This document shows positions 1 to 6,927 of a DNA stretch of 33,410 bases, piece by piece. How positions within the stretch are numbered: the first letter of the stretch is position 1; every line of letters begins with the position of its first letter. This DNA comes from Occallatibacter sp. (lineage in GTDB: Bacteria; Acidobacteriota; Terriglobia; Terriglobales; Acidobacteriaceae), in the NCBI GenBank assembly GCA_017883405.1, contig JADGNO010000300.1:1-33410 (forward strand). The letters run 5' to 3'. A program made the translations under genes and the position numbers. Under the pieces are notes generated by a model that ran no database searches, was not told the DNA's origin, and worked only from the letters and a program-made list of their open reading frames with translations.

Positions 1-611
1 AATCGCTTCACCCGTGCGCTCATGTGCTCGACTTCGTTCATGCAATCCAGTCGCGTCACTTCCTGCGCAGGCTGCGTGTATCGGACCTGAGCCAGCCACC
101 TCATGTAGCGCTCTGTCCACGCCTTCAGTCCCAGCGGTGGACGCTGACCTGTACGAAGAAGCAACTTGGTCAGCCGATGCCGTGCGCGCAGCTGATCCTG
201 CTTGGCTGCCTCTCGTTGCCGGACAAGATCGCGCAATGCCTCGGAGTCTTCATCGGGAACCCACACCGCGGTCAGATCTCCGGAACGGTGACTGCGTGCC
301 AGCTTCAACGCGTCCCGCCGATCGGTCTTCACACGGTCTCCTGGCTTCTTCGGAACCAGGCTCGGTGCCACCACCGCGCACTCAACACCCAACTGCGTCA
401 GCTGCCAGTACAGGACGAAGCCTGTCGGTCCGGCTTCATAACAAGCGCGCAGATGCTCCGGCGAACCAAGCTTGCGAATCAACTTCCTGACCGAATCTTC
501 CCGGTTGGCAATCGTTCCCAGGCTGCGAACCTCGCCATCCGGTTCAGCTACTGCTACGGCTATCGTTTCGGCATGGACATCCATGCCCAAAAATCGTAAC
601 TTCTCTCTCAT
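1..611 (-). CDS. IS110-family transposase, N-terminal part (truncated by window edge)
   Basis: This is the N-terminal 203 residues of an IS110 transposase, open to the edge of the window. It starts at an ATG whose Shine-Dalgarno GGAGGG lies at 620-625. The RuvC-like DEDD catalytic set is visible: D11 in GMDVHAE, E59 in YEAGPTGF, and D97 and D100 in KTDRRDALKLA. After these comes the arginine-rich helical region that joins the RuvC-like domain to the C-terminal Tnp domain with its catalytic serine, which is not in view. In this family the transposase, guided by an RNA from the element's own non-coding end, recombines element and target. Long plus-strand frames across the same bases are shadows. 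The family call is firm; whether the element is intact is unknown. Confidence 0.93.
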   Translation of the reverse strand, partial: MREKLRFLGMDVHAETIAVAVAEPDGEVRSLGTIANREDSVRKLIRKLGSPEHLRACYEAGPTGFVLYWQLTQLGVECAVVAPSLVPKKPGDRVKTDRRDALKLARSHRSGDLTAVWVPDEDSEALRDLVRQREAAKQDQLRARHRLTKLLLRTGQRPPLGLKAWTERYMRWLAQVRYTQPAQEVTRLDCMNEVEHMSARVKR

Positions 612-774
612 GACCGGTTCCCTCCGCTTGTGGCTCTGGACTGGCGTTCTTAACAAACTCAGCCTAACCCACGACTAGCGCATCGAGCCGGTCACACCAT
701 AATGACTATCTTGCGGTAAACCTTCAATGCACCTGACCCACTTACCAGGTCCGCCTGCTTTTGCAAGTTGGCAG
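612..774 (-). ncRNA. Candidate bridge-RNA locus in IS110 leader
   Basis: This is the non-coding stretch between the transposase start and the neighbouring gene. In IS110-group elements such as IS621 this end encodes the bridge RNA that pairs with donor and target DNA. Two complementary 7-base arms are visible, TGACCGG at 611-617 and CCGGTCA at 688-694. They could close a structured RNA of about 84 nt that contains the ribosome-binding site at 620-625 and takes in the first base of the start codon. Inside it, GGCTCTGGAC at 632-641 is complementary in part to CGAGCC at 684-689. The RNA call rests on family knowledge plus this pairing; its boundaries and guide loops cannot be set from one copy. 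Confidence 0.4.
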
Positions 775-1806
775 CTATTTGCTTTCTTTAACGACTGCGT
801 ATTCCTCCAGCAGGACCGCGACCAACACCGCTGTAGGGATGGCAACCGTGGCGCCGAGAATGCCGGCCATTGCGGAGCCGATCAATAACGAGACGAGCAC
901 CGCCAGGCCGGGGAGATTGAGGCGGTTCTGCATGATGCGCGGAATCAGGAAAGAATTCTCAATCCACAGATAGATGGCGTAAAACACCGCAACGCCAATC
1001 ACGCTTCCCCACGAGTCGATTGATGCTGAAAGCAGCGCCAACGAGATTCCAATTGCTCCGCCCAGAACCGGAATCAGGTTCAGTGCGCCCATTAGGACTC
1101 CGAGCGCGTAGGCATAACGAACCTTCAGAATCACGAAGGTGAGGGTGCTGCAAATCCCTAGTATGAGCATCAGGCTGCCCTGGCCTACGAGCCACTTATC
1201 CATGCGGAGGCGCGCGCGCTGCAGCGTCATGTCGAGACGGTCGCGGCTGGCAAGTGGAATGAATGTCAGAAACCAGTCGTAAGCGTGCCTGCCCTCAAGG
1301 ATGAAATAGACGGTCAGGATGACGCCCATTGCGATGCTGAAGAGCGCGCTCGCCCAATTCTTGATAGAAAGCAAAAGACCGGTCGCAGAATTGCTGATGA
1401 CGCTCTGCACCTCCGCGCCGATGTTCCCGCCGAGAAAGCCCTGAAGAATCGGAATTCGGCGCAGGCGATCGATAAGCGCAGGAAGACGCGTAGGCATTTC
1501 GCGTCCGAATTCCTGAAGATCTCCGATGACTGGTGGCAGCGCAAGATAGCCGAAGCCCACAATCGCACCTGCCACAAGTAGCAGGAGGAACAGAATCGCC
1601 GATCCCTTGAAAGGGCGATAACGACCGACCCTGATACCGCTCGTCGCTGACACGAGCGGCGAAAGCACTACAGCAAAGAGAGCGCTGACGTAGAGGAGCA
1701 CCAGCTCGTTGCGCAACACCCAGGCCAGGTAACACGCCAGGGCAAGCGCGAATGCAAAGACGATCCCCTTGCGAACACTTATCTCGGTTCTTTGCAGATC
1801 TGTCAT
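775..1806 (-). CDS. AI-2E family transporter (UPF0118 permease)
   Basis: A polytopic inner-membrane protein of the AI-2E/PerM family (PF01594), 343 residues from the ATG at 1806. An in-frame TTG two codons upstream is possible. The family layout is present: paired hydrophobic helices at about 15-60, a long helix near 70-95, an amphipathic soluble segment at about 95-150, then a cluster of C-terminal helices with the conserved stretch around NLIPVLGG and the late helix ending in AIPTAVLVAVLLEEY. Members have been linked to autoinducer-2 export or Na+/H+ exchange, but the substrate cannot be read from sequence. The start lies 12 bases after the stop of the AIM24-family gene, so the two are probably co-transcribed. 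The IS110 element begins right behind its stop codon. Confidence 0.88.
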   Translation of the reverse strand: MTDLQRTEISVRKGIVFAFALALACYLAWVLRNELVLLYVSALFAVVLSPLVSATSGIRVGRYRPFKGSAILFLLLLVAGAIVGFGYLALPPVIGDLQEFGREMPTRLPALIDRLRRIPILQGFLGGNIGAEVQSVISNSATGLLLSIKNWASALFSIAMGVILTVYFILEGRHAYDWFLTFIPLASRDRLDMTLQRARLRMDKWLVGQGSLMLILGICSTLTFVILKVRYAYALGVLMGALNLIPVLGGAIGISLALLSASIDSWGSVIGVAVFYAIYLWIENSFLIPRIMQNRLNLPGLAVLVSLLIGSAMAGILGATVAIPTAVLVAVLLEEYAVVKESK

Positions 1807-1818
1807 TTGCAATTTTGG

Positions 1819-2592
1819 CTACTTGTCTCCATTAAGGATTTGGCCTGCGATTGCGCCAAGCAGCCCTCCGCCAACACCTGCTGCTGCCGTGTTGCGCGAA
1901 GATTCGCCGTGCGGAATGTACTCGTAGATTTTATGCGCAAGTCGCGAAATGGGCAGCGTCTGCAACCACACTCTTCCTGGTCCCTGCATTACTGCGAGGA
2001 ACAGGCCATCGCCGCCGAAGATCACGTTGCGAATGCCCGGAACGGTGGTGATCTGGAATCCTACCGAAGCCTGAAAAGCGCCTACGTGGCCGGGATGAAC
2101 ACGCAGCACTCCGCCAGGCGCGAGATCCTTAACGATGAGCTCGCCGCTGAGCTCGAGCCACGCGGTCCCCTGCCCGCTCAGACGCTGCAGCAGAAATCCA
2201 TCGCCGCCGAAGATGCCGGCGCCGAGCGACTGCTGAAAACCTACGCCAATAGTGACCTGCGGAGTGGCGCAGAGAAAGCCGTGCCGGTGCACCATGAATT
2301 CCTGTCCGGGCACCACCTCTACCGGCACAATGTGGCCGGGAACTTTGGCTGCGAAAGCAACTTCGCCAGGCACACCGAAAGCCCGGTACTCAGTCATAAA
2401 AATGCTGCCGCCGCCTGCTACGCGTTTGAGAATTCCAAACAGTCCTCCGCCGCCACCCATCTGAGTGTGCGTCGCCATTTGAATGGAAGCTGTCATCCAC
2501 GAGAGCTCGCCGCTCTCAGAAAATACGCTTTCGTTGGGGTCGAGCTGTATTTCCAGCACCGGCATTGTGGTGCCCTGAAGTTTGGCCTGCAT
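1819..2592 (-). CDS. AIM24 / TIGR00266 family protein
   Basis: A 257-residue soluble protein of the AIM24 (TIGR00266) family, made of two similar beta-rich halves. Recurrent motifs of the family are seen: a GESLF-like GGSIF near 60, IFGGDGFLLQRLSGQGTAW in the middle, VHPGHVGAF, and VIFGGDGLFLAVMQGPGRVW near the end. A flexible glycine run (about 45-62) and a glycine-rich C-terminus (about 236-252) are also present. The ATG at 2592 is chosen because GGAGG lies 8 bases upstream and homology starts just after it; the open frame extends further to 2727 but that part is high-GC and unlike the family. The molecular role is unknown in bacteria. It is followed closely by the AI-2E permease and likely forms an operon with it. 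Confidence 0.88.
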   Translation of the reverse strand: MQAKLQGTTMPVLEIQLDPNESVFSESGELSWMTASIQMATHTQMGGGGGLFGILKRVAGGGSIFMTEYRAFGVPGEVAFAAKVPGHIVPVEVVPGQEFMVHRHGFLCATPQVTIGVGFQQSLGAGIFGGDGFLLQRLSGQGTAWLELSGELIVKDLAPGGVLRVHPGHVGAFQASVGFQITTVPGIRNVIFGGDGLFLAVMQGPGRVWLQTLPISRLAHKIYEYIPHGESSRNTAAAGVGGGLLGAIAGQILNGDK

Positions 2593-2804
2593 AGGAAAGC
2601 CTCCTGTAATGCAACAGTGTACCCGCATCGGAGACAAATAAATGCTGGAAAGAAAATGAAAGTTGAAATTGAGGTCAGGACGGGTGGGCGGACCCGGAGA
2701 CCGCGGCAGCGTCCGGGGCCTCGCCACCCCGCTCTCGCCACAGTGTCAGGCCCGCCTGCGCCCGTGGGTTCCCGTTACCTAGCCGATAACAGGTCTGTTT
2801 ATTT

Positions 2805-3464
2805 TTAATTTTCACTTTCCTCGGTCTGTACGTTGTGTGCCTTCGCTAGTTTCTGGATCGCCTGAAGGTGCTGTTCGATGACCGGCGCGTCGGTTTGCGC
2901 TGTTCGCTGCACGTTCGGGTCCTGCGATGTTTCCGATGCCTGCTTGAAGCTCTTCACATCTTTTTCGTGAGCCCTTTCAATGGTGCGAATATATTCTTCA
3001 TCGAATTGATGTCCGGATAGCGTTTGCAGCTTGGCAATCTCCTGCTTGCTCTTCTTATCTGGTCCCTTAGGTTGGCTTACATCAAGGTGCTTGGCGAGCG
3101 GAGTGAGTTGGTCGTCGAGTCGCTTGCGATTTTCGACCATCTTCTGCGCAAGATGTTTGACGTCGTCACTCTGCGATTTCTCCTGGGCCATTTGCCCCAG
3201 CTGCACTTCTACAGCGTCGCTTTCAAACATCTGCCTGATAAAGGCTTGGTCTGCCATCGAGGGCTGGTTGCCCGGCGTCGCGTTGGGCATGGATTCGGGC
3301 ATTGGTTGAGCGCCCGGAGATCCAGGCGCGTTACCTGGAGTGGGTTGCTGCATGCCGCCGCCGGGCGCCATTCCTCCGGGATCCTGGGCGACAACCATTG
3401 CGCCTGAGAGCAGGACTCCCGCGGTCAAAAGCAACAACTTGCTATTTGCGCGCTGTGCAATCAT
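2805..3464 (-). CDS. Exported DUF4142 domain protein
   Basis: A 219-residue predicted periplasmic protein. Residues 1-26 form a signal peptide (basic start, hydrophobic core LLLLTAGVLLSGAMVV, cleavage near VVA/Q). Residues 27-70 are a low-complexity linker rich in Pro, Gly and Met. Residues about 72-210 are an all-helical DUF4142 domain, a ferritin-like four-helix fold (FIRQMFESDAVEVQLG, HLAQKMVENRKRLDDQL, DEEYIRTIERAHEKDV). No metal-binding ligand set is evident. The ATG at 3464 has GGGAGG 9 bases upstream; an upstream extension of the frame to 3566 lacks a signal sequence and is rejected. DUF4142 proteins are often linked to envelope stress, but the function is unproven. It stands alone, 189 bases from the GGDEF gene and 212 from the AIM24 gene. 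Confidence 0.88.
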   Translation of the reverse strand: MIAQRANSKLLLLTAGVLLSGAMVVAQDPGGMAPGGGMQQPTPGNAPGSPGAQPMPESMPNATPGNQPSMADQAFIRQMFESDAVEVQLGQMAQEKSQSDDVKHLAQKMVENRKRLDDQLTPLAKHLDVSQPKGPDKKSKQEIAKLQTLSGHQFDEEYIRTIERAHEKDVKSFKQASETSQDPNVQRTAQTDAPVIEQHLQAIQKLAKAHNVQTEESEN

Positions 3465-3653
3465 TCGGAACTTCCTCCCTTCCCGCAAATTGCGGAAGTT
3501 GGATTTAGCCCGGCGTTCGCGAATATAGCGAATTTTCGCCATACGTGGCCGGGGCGCTTCAGCCAACGTACGATGCCCCGCGCAGCGAAGCGAGTTGTCC
3601 CTGATGAATAGGTAATATTCGAAGATAGTTTTATGGACTTGTTGCGCAAGGTT

Positions 3654-4643
3654 CTACCAGGCCAACAATTCATCGCCTGATGAGGGTGAAAGAAATGTGA
3701 CTGGCGGCGGAGACGGCGGCAGCGAATCGGCGAAGCATTGGATTGTTTCGGGGCCCATTTGCCGCGCGAGCACAAGTGCCTGCTCCGCCTCACGAAGCAC
3801 GACGACGGGCGAACGACCCAGGCTGTTGGCCAAGCCAAAACATGCGGAGAGGCGAACGGATTCGCGGCCTACCCGGAAGGGCAGGCTGAATACATCCAGG
3901 CGCAATCGCTCTGCGAGCATCAGTGCGTTGTTCATGCCGCAACCGGGAAGCACGATCAGAAATTCATCTTTACCGAGGCGCCCCAGCGCGTCGTAGCTGC
4001 GCAGCAGTCGCGCAGTGCGCACAACTATCTGGCGCAATAATTCGTCGCAAGCTTCGGCGCCCAGGCGGGAATTCCAATGGCCGAAGTCGTCAATATCAAA
4101 CAGCAGAATGCAGAGGGCATTCTTCAGGCGCTGCACGCGATCGGTTTCCCTAAAGAGTATGGCGAGCAAAGCTTCGCGGTTGTACACACCAGTGAGCCGG
4201 TCGAGTTGCGCATTCGCCGTGGCGGCATCGCGCAAGGATTCGAGATCCTGCGCAATACGGTGTGTGCTCAGCACGAGGTCGAATCGCAGCCGCCAGTAGG
4301 AAGGCTCGGTGGAGCGGAGAATGATGTCATCAATCACGCCTTCGTGCAATCGGTCAGCCCATTCACGGGTCACAGAACTGGTAATGAGAACGATTGGGAA
4401 ACGCTTGCCTGCAGGGTCTGCGAGAACAGACGCGAGCAACTGACCGATGGGGACGCCGGGCAACTTGTCGTCCAGCACGGCGAGTGCGGGAGCATGATGC
4501 GCGTTCATTGCCTTAAGTGCGGACTCGGCGGAGAGCACGACTTCAACACGGCCCCCCGCGGCCACAAGAACCGGCTCGAGGTCGGCGAGCAATGCAGGTT
4601 CATGCGAGGCAAGCAGAAATGTGGGAGGGTTTGTGACGAGCAT
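3654..4643 (-). CDS. Receiver-like plus GGDEF domain protein (possibly inactive diguanylate cyclase)
   Basis: A 329-residue cytoplasmic signalling protein. Residues 8-130 resemble a response-regulator receiver: D58 in VLDDKLPG is the likely phospho-acceptor and SS at 89-90 fits the switch position, but the usual conserved Lys near 110 is replaced (RSTEP). A short helix (131-148) leads into a GGDEF domain at about 149-305 (LDRLTGVYNRE start). The signature reads GKDEF at 224-228 and the metal/substrate motif reads FDIDDFGHWN. A canonical inhibitory RxxD (R215-D218) sits exactly five residues before the signature. The start at 4643 has GGAGG 10 bases upstream. The protein may make c-di-GMP weakly, or bind it as a receptor; neither is settled by sequence. 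Confidence 0.88.
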   Translation of the reverse strand: MLVTNPPTFLLASHEPALLADLEPVLVAAGGRVEVVLSAESALKAMNAHHAPALAVLDDKLPGVPIGQLLASVLADPAGKRFPIVLITSSVTREWADRLHEGVIDDIILRSTEPSYWRLRFDLVLSTHRIAQDLESLRDAATANAQLDRLTGVYNREALLAILFRETDRVQRLKNALCILLFDIDDFGHWNSRLGAEACDELLRQIVVRTARLLRSYDALGRLGKDEFLIVLPGCGMNNALMLAERLRLDVFSLPFRVGRESVRLSACFGLANSLGRSPVVVLREAEQALVLARQMGPETIQCFADSLPPSPPPVTFLSPSSGDELLAW

Positions 4644-4733
4644 CTGTGAGAGCCTCCTTAATGGATGCATCGGCACAGATTAAAAAAAATTGAGGGGAAT
4701 TAGCGAGTTTCTTAGAACGCCGTAATCACCGAA

Positions 4734-4769
4734 GTGCTGCCAAAGGTAATGGTGGCCTTTGCACAGCAC
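4734..4769 (-). other. Intergenic hairpin upstream of the GGDEF gene
   Basis: GTGCTG (4734-4739) and CAAAGG (4741-4746) pair with CCTTTG (4756-4761) and CAGCAC (4764-4769). This gives a 12-pair stem with a small internal loop and a 9-base apical loop. It lies about 90 bases before the GGDEF start and behind the mqnD terminator, so it could be part of the GGDEF leader RNA. There is no T-tract, so it does not look like a terminator. Confidence 0.4.
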
Positions 4770-4806
4770 CTGGCCATCCCGGCGCTTAATCTTATGCAGG
4801 AATTAA

Positions 4807-4826
4807 GTACGGGCTGAGGCCCGTAC
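4807..4826 (-). terminator. Hairpin terminator downstream of mqnD
   Basis: A perfect 8-base-pair inverted repeat, GTACGGGC / GCCCGTAC, with a 4-base loop starts 18 bases after the mqnD stop. On the minus strand it is followed by TTAATT, a weak T-tract. The position and GC-rich stem support a rho-independent type terminator, but the tail is poor. Confidence 0.5.
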
Positions 4827-4843
4827 CCTTCTCCCAGGTTGCA

Positions 4844-5719
4844 CTAGTCGACGAAATCGACTTTAGGTTCAATGGGAATCACGCCGCGCTCATATCCCAG
4901 GTCGAGAAGTTTGCGAATGGCATCGCGCCCGTCTTGACCGTAGTCGAGTGTGCGCTCGTTTACATACATGCTGACGAAACGGCTGGCGAGGGTCGTGTCA
5001 AGATCGCGCGCAAACTGCATGGCATACTCAAGGGCCTGCTCGCGATGATCGAGCGCGTGCTGAATGCTGTCGCGCAGCGCTTTTGAGATAATCTTGTGCT
5101 TGTCTGCGCCGAGTGAGCGGCGAATGGCATTGCCGCCGAGCGGCAGAACCAGGCCGGTTGTTTCCTGCCACCAGATGCCTAAATCGAGAACCTTGTAAAG
5201 TCCGCTGGTGTTGTAGGTAAGTTGGCCTTCGTGAATGATAAGTCCGGCGTCATAGGTTCCGGCAAGAATGGCAGGAATGATTTTGTCGAAGGGTACGGTT
5301 TCCGTTTCAACATTGGGATTAAAAACTTTAAGTGCCAGGTAAGCCGTAGTCAGGGTGCCGGGGACGGCAATCTTAATATTGTCGAGATCGGAGAGCGATA
5401 ACTTGCGGCTGGACACGATCATTGGACCGTACCCCTCACCCACGCTGCCGCCGCAACCCATGATGGTGTAGTTGTCCTGCACGTAGGGGTAGGCATGAAA
5501 GCTGATGGCGCTTACGTCGTAAAAGGCTTCTTCGCGGGCGCGGCGATTGAGAGTTTCAATGTCGCAGAGGGTGTGGCTAAACCGATAGCCAGGTACGCGG
5601 ATTTTGTTGGTCGCCAATCCATAAAACATAAAGGCGTCGTCAGAGTCGGGGCTATGAGCAATGGAGATATCGATAATGCCATCGATGACGGCTTGTTCGG
5701 TTTGATTCGTGGTGGCCAC
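4844..5719 (-). CDS. mqnD: 1,4-dihydroxy-6-naphthoate synthase (menaquinone, futalosine pathway)
   Basis: MqnD converts cyclic dehypoxanthine futalosine to 1,4-dihydroxy-6-naphthoate in the futalosine route to menaquinone. The 291 residues match the family in length. Hallmarks seen are AHSPDSDDAFMFYGL at 21-35, ISFHAYPYV at 72-80, the GCGGSVGEGYGP loop near 89-99, and IIHEGQLTY with H163, the position equivalent to the catalytic histidine of the family. The start is a GTG at 5719 with AAGGA about 10 bases upstream; there is no nearby ATG in frame. It is 58 bases behind bioY on the same strand and probably shares its transcript. Other mqn genes are not in the window. The presence of this enzyme predicts menaquinone-based respiration. 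Confidence 0.94.
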   Translation of the reverse strand: MATTNQTEQAVIDGIIDISIAHSPDSDDAFMFYGLATNKIRVPGYRFSHTLCDIETLNRRAREEAFYDVSAISFHAYPYVQDNYTIMGCGGSVGEGYGPMIVSSRKLSLSDLDNIKIAVPGTLTTAYLALKVFNPNVETETVPFDKIIPAILAGTYDAGLIIHEGQLTYNTSGLYKVLDLGIWWQETTGLVLPLGGNAIRRSLGADKHKIISKALRDSIQHALDHREQALEYAMQFARDLDTTLASRFVSMYVNERTLDYGQDGRDAIRKLLDLGYERGVIPIEPKVDFVD

Positions 5720-5777
5720 AGGGGTGGAGTCCTTTCAGAGCACTTACAAAAAGCAGGTGAACAATTGTTAGATGCAA

Positions 5778-6368
5778 CTAAGTGTTAAGAACGCGATAAC
5801 GTCGCAATCCAGATGCAACCAAAGCCGCGGCGGCGATTTTAAGCAGGTCGCCGGGGATGAATGGAGCCACAGCGGTCGCCAGAATGGTTTGCGCACCGGC
5901 GTGAGCGAAGAGGTTGAGCCAAAGCGCACCGCAAGCCAGGATGACGCCACTGCCAACGGCGGCGCTGAGCGCAGCACCGGTGACACCGCGATCAACCCGC
6001 CGCCAGAGTATCGCCGTAATCGCGGCGGCCAAAGGGTACGACAGCAGATAGCCGCCCGTGGGTCCGAGCAAATGGGCCAGGCCGCCGAGCGCCGGCACTG
6101 GAGCGAAAACCGGCAGGCCGAGCGCACCTTCAGCCAGATAAGCAACCACGGCTCCGGCAGCCAGGCGGGGCGACAAGAGGAGCCCAATCAGCAGAACGGC
6201 GAAGGTCTGCAGGGTGAGCGGAACGGGCGTGAAGTAGAGCGGCAGGGCAATGTGGGAGCAAATAGCCAGCAACAGGCTGCTCGCGACGACGATCCCAACT
6301 CTGCGAACCCAGGCTGCCGGCCTGCTGGCTGCTCCGGTAACGATCGGTGCCGATAATTCGTTGCTCAA
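5778..6368 (-). CDS. bioY: BioY family biotin transporter S-component
   Basis: A 196-residue integral membrane protein of the BioY family, which captures biotin alone or as the substrate-binding unit of an ECF transporter. About six hydrophobic helices are seen. Family motifs include the FTPVPLTLQTFAVLL stretch (46-60), LGLPVFAPVPALGGLAHLLGP (84-104) and GYLLSYP (106-112), and FIPGDLLKIAAAA near the C-terminus. The start is TTG at 6368, supported by a strong GGAGG 8 bases upstream; no ATG fits. No bioM or bioN (EcfA/T) genes lie nearby, so energising units must be elsewhere or absent. It leads a probable bioY-mqnD transcript. I see no BirA-type operator. Confidence 0.93.
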   Translation of the reverse strand: MSNELSAPIVTGAASRPAAWVRRVGIVVASSLLLAICSHIALPLYFTPVPLTLQTFAVLLIGLLLSPRLAAGAVVAYLAEGALGLPVFAPVPALGGLAHLLGPTGGYLLSYPLAAAITAILWRRVDRGVTGAALSAAVGSGVILACGALWLNLFAHAGAQTILATAVAPFIPGDLLKIAAAALVASGLRRYRVLNT

Positions 6369-6462
6369 GAGAATTCCTCCGGAGATGACTGGATCACTTC
6401 AAATCCCAAAAGTTCGCGGTGCTTCCCGGATTGGGAACCACTTTCAAACCCCTTGCAGGCGT

Positions 6463-6693
6463 TCAAGGCTCAATTTCCAAATCTATGTCATGGGCCTCAT
6501 GCGAAGCAGGCGGCTCGTTCCGCAACTTCTTACGCTGGAGCCAGATATGGCGCGTAAGAGCTCCTGCGACAAACAGGAGCGCCCCCAGGGAAACGAGAAG
6601 GCCAATCATTAACCAAAGCATAGTTGCGAACCAACCAAGAATATCAGACGGCTTCGAGCGCTCATACCGGGGCGGTAGCAAATGGAATGACAA
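6463..6693 (-). CDS. Small single-helix membrane protein, hypothetical
   Basis: An open frame of 76 residues from a TTG at 6693, or 52 from the ATG at 6621. It has one clear transmembrane helix (WLMIGLLVSLGALLFVAGAL), a basic flank (RKKLR) consistent with the cytoplasmic side, and an acidic C-terminal tail (HDIDLEIE). Neither start has a good ribosome-binding site. It lies 94 bases upstream of bioY on the same strand. I do not recognise the family. The TM pattern with positive-inside charges argues for a real gene, but chance is possible. Confidence 0.45.
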   Translation of the reverse strand: MSFHLLPPRYERSKPSDILGWFATMLWLMIGLLVSLGALLFVAGALTRHIWLQRKKLRNEPPASHEAHDIDLEIEP

Positions 6694-6915
6694 TTGGAGC
6701 CGCCAAAAACGAGCCAGAGGTCTCGAAACGGGTCTATGATAGGAACGCCATTGGGTTGCGGCGATTTGCCAACCAATGACGTCTATAAGTTAGTGGGTGC
6801 TTTATCCGAGTGAACGCGCCGGCTTGGACTTGCGGGTTGACGGTTCGAACGAATTAGACCTGACCAAGCAGCCGGGACCGAGCGCCTAACCAGTACCTGC
6901 GCATAGCAGCAGAAA

Positions 6916-6927
6916 GGGGTTTTCCCC
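6916..6927 (+). promoter_or_regulatory. GGGG-TTTT-CCCC mini-hairpin covering the ribosome-binding site
   Basis: The purine-rich Shine-Dalgarno AAAGGGG (6913-6919) can pair with CCCC at 6924-6927 directly before the ATG, through a TTTT loop. In RNA this is a 4 G-C pair hairpin that would hide the ribosome-binding site. The pairing is plain in the sequence; a regulatory role is inference. Confidence 0.4.

Larger units (their letters stand above)
1..774 (-). mobile_element. IS110-family insertion sequence, partial (left end and 5' part of transposase)
   Basis: The window opens inside an IS110-family element: a DEDD transposase frame runs off the left edge and is preceded on its own strand by about 160 bases of non-coding DNA before the stop codon of the neighbouring permease at 775. 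IS110 elements lack terminal inverted repeats and end next to a non-coding leader, so the exact left end cannot be read here; it should lie between about 695 and 774. The right end is outside the window. Confidence 0.8.

Noticed and set aside
24-599. Plus-strand open frame of 191 residues
   Set aside because: It lies opposite the IS110 transposase, whose DEDD residues are clear on the minus strand; the plus frame has no recognisable domain.
2690-2725. CCCGGA / TCCGGG inverted repeat downstream of the DUF4142 gene as a terminator
   Set aside because: The arms are only 6 bases with a 13-base loop and there is no T-tract on either strand.
1792-2808. Plus-strand open frame of 338 residues
   Set aside because: It runs opposite the AIM24-family gene, which has a ribosome-binding site and family motifs on the minus strand.
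5772-6356. Plus-strand open frame of 194 residues
   Set aside because: Antisense to bioY; polar, repetitive and without start signals.
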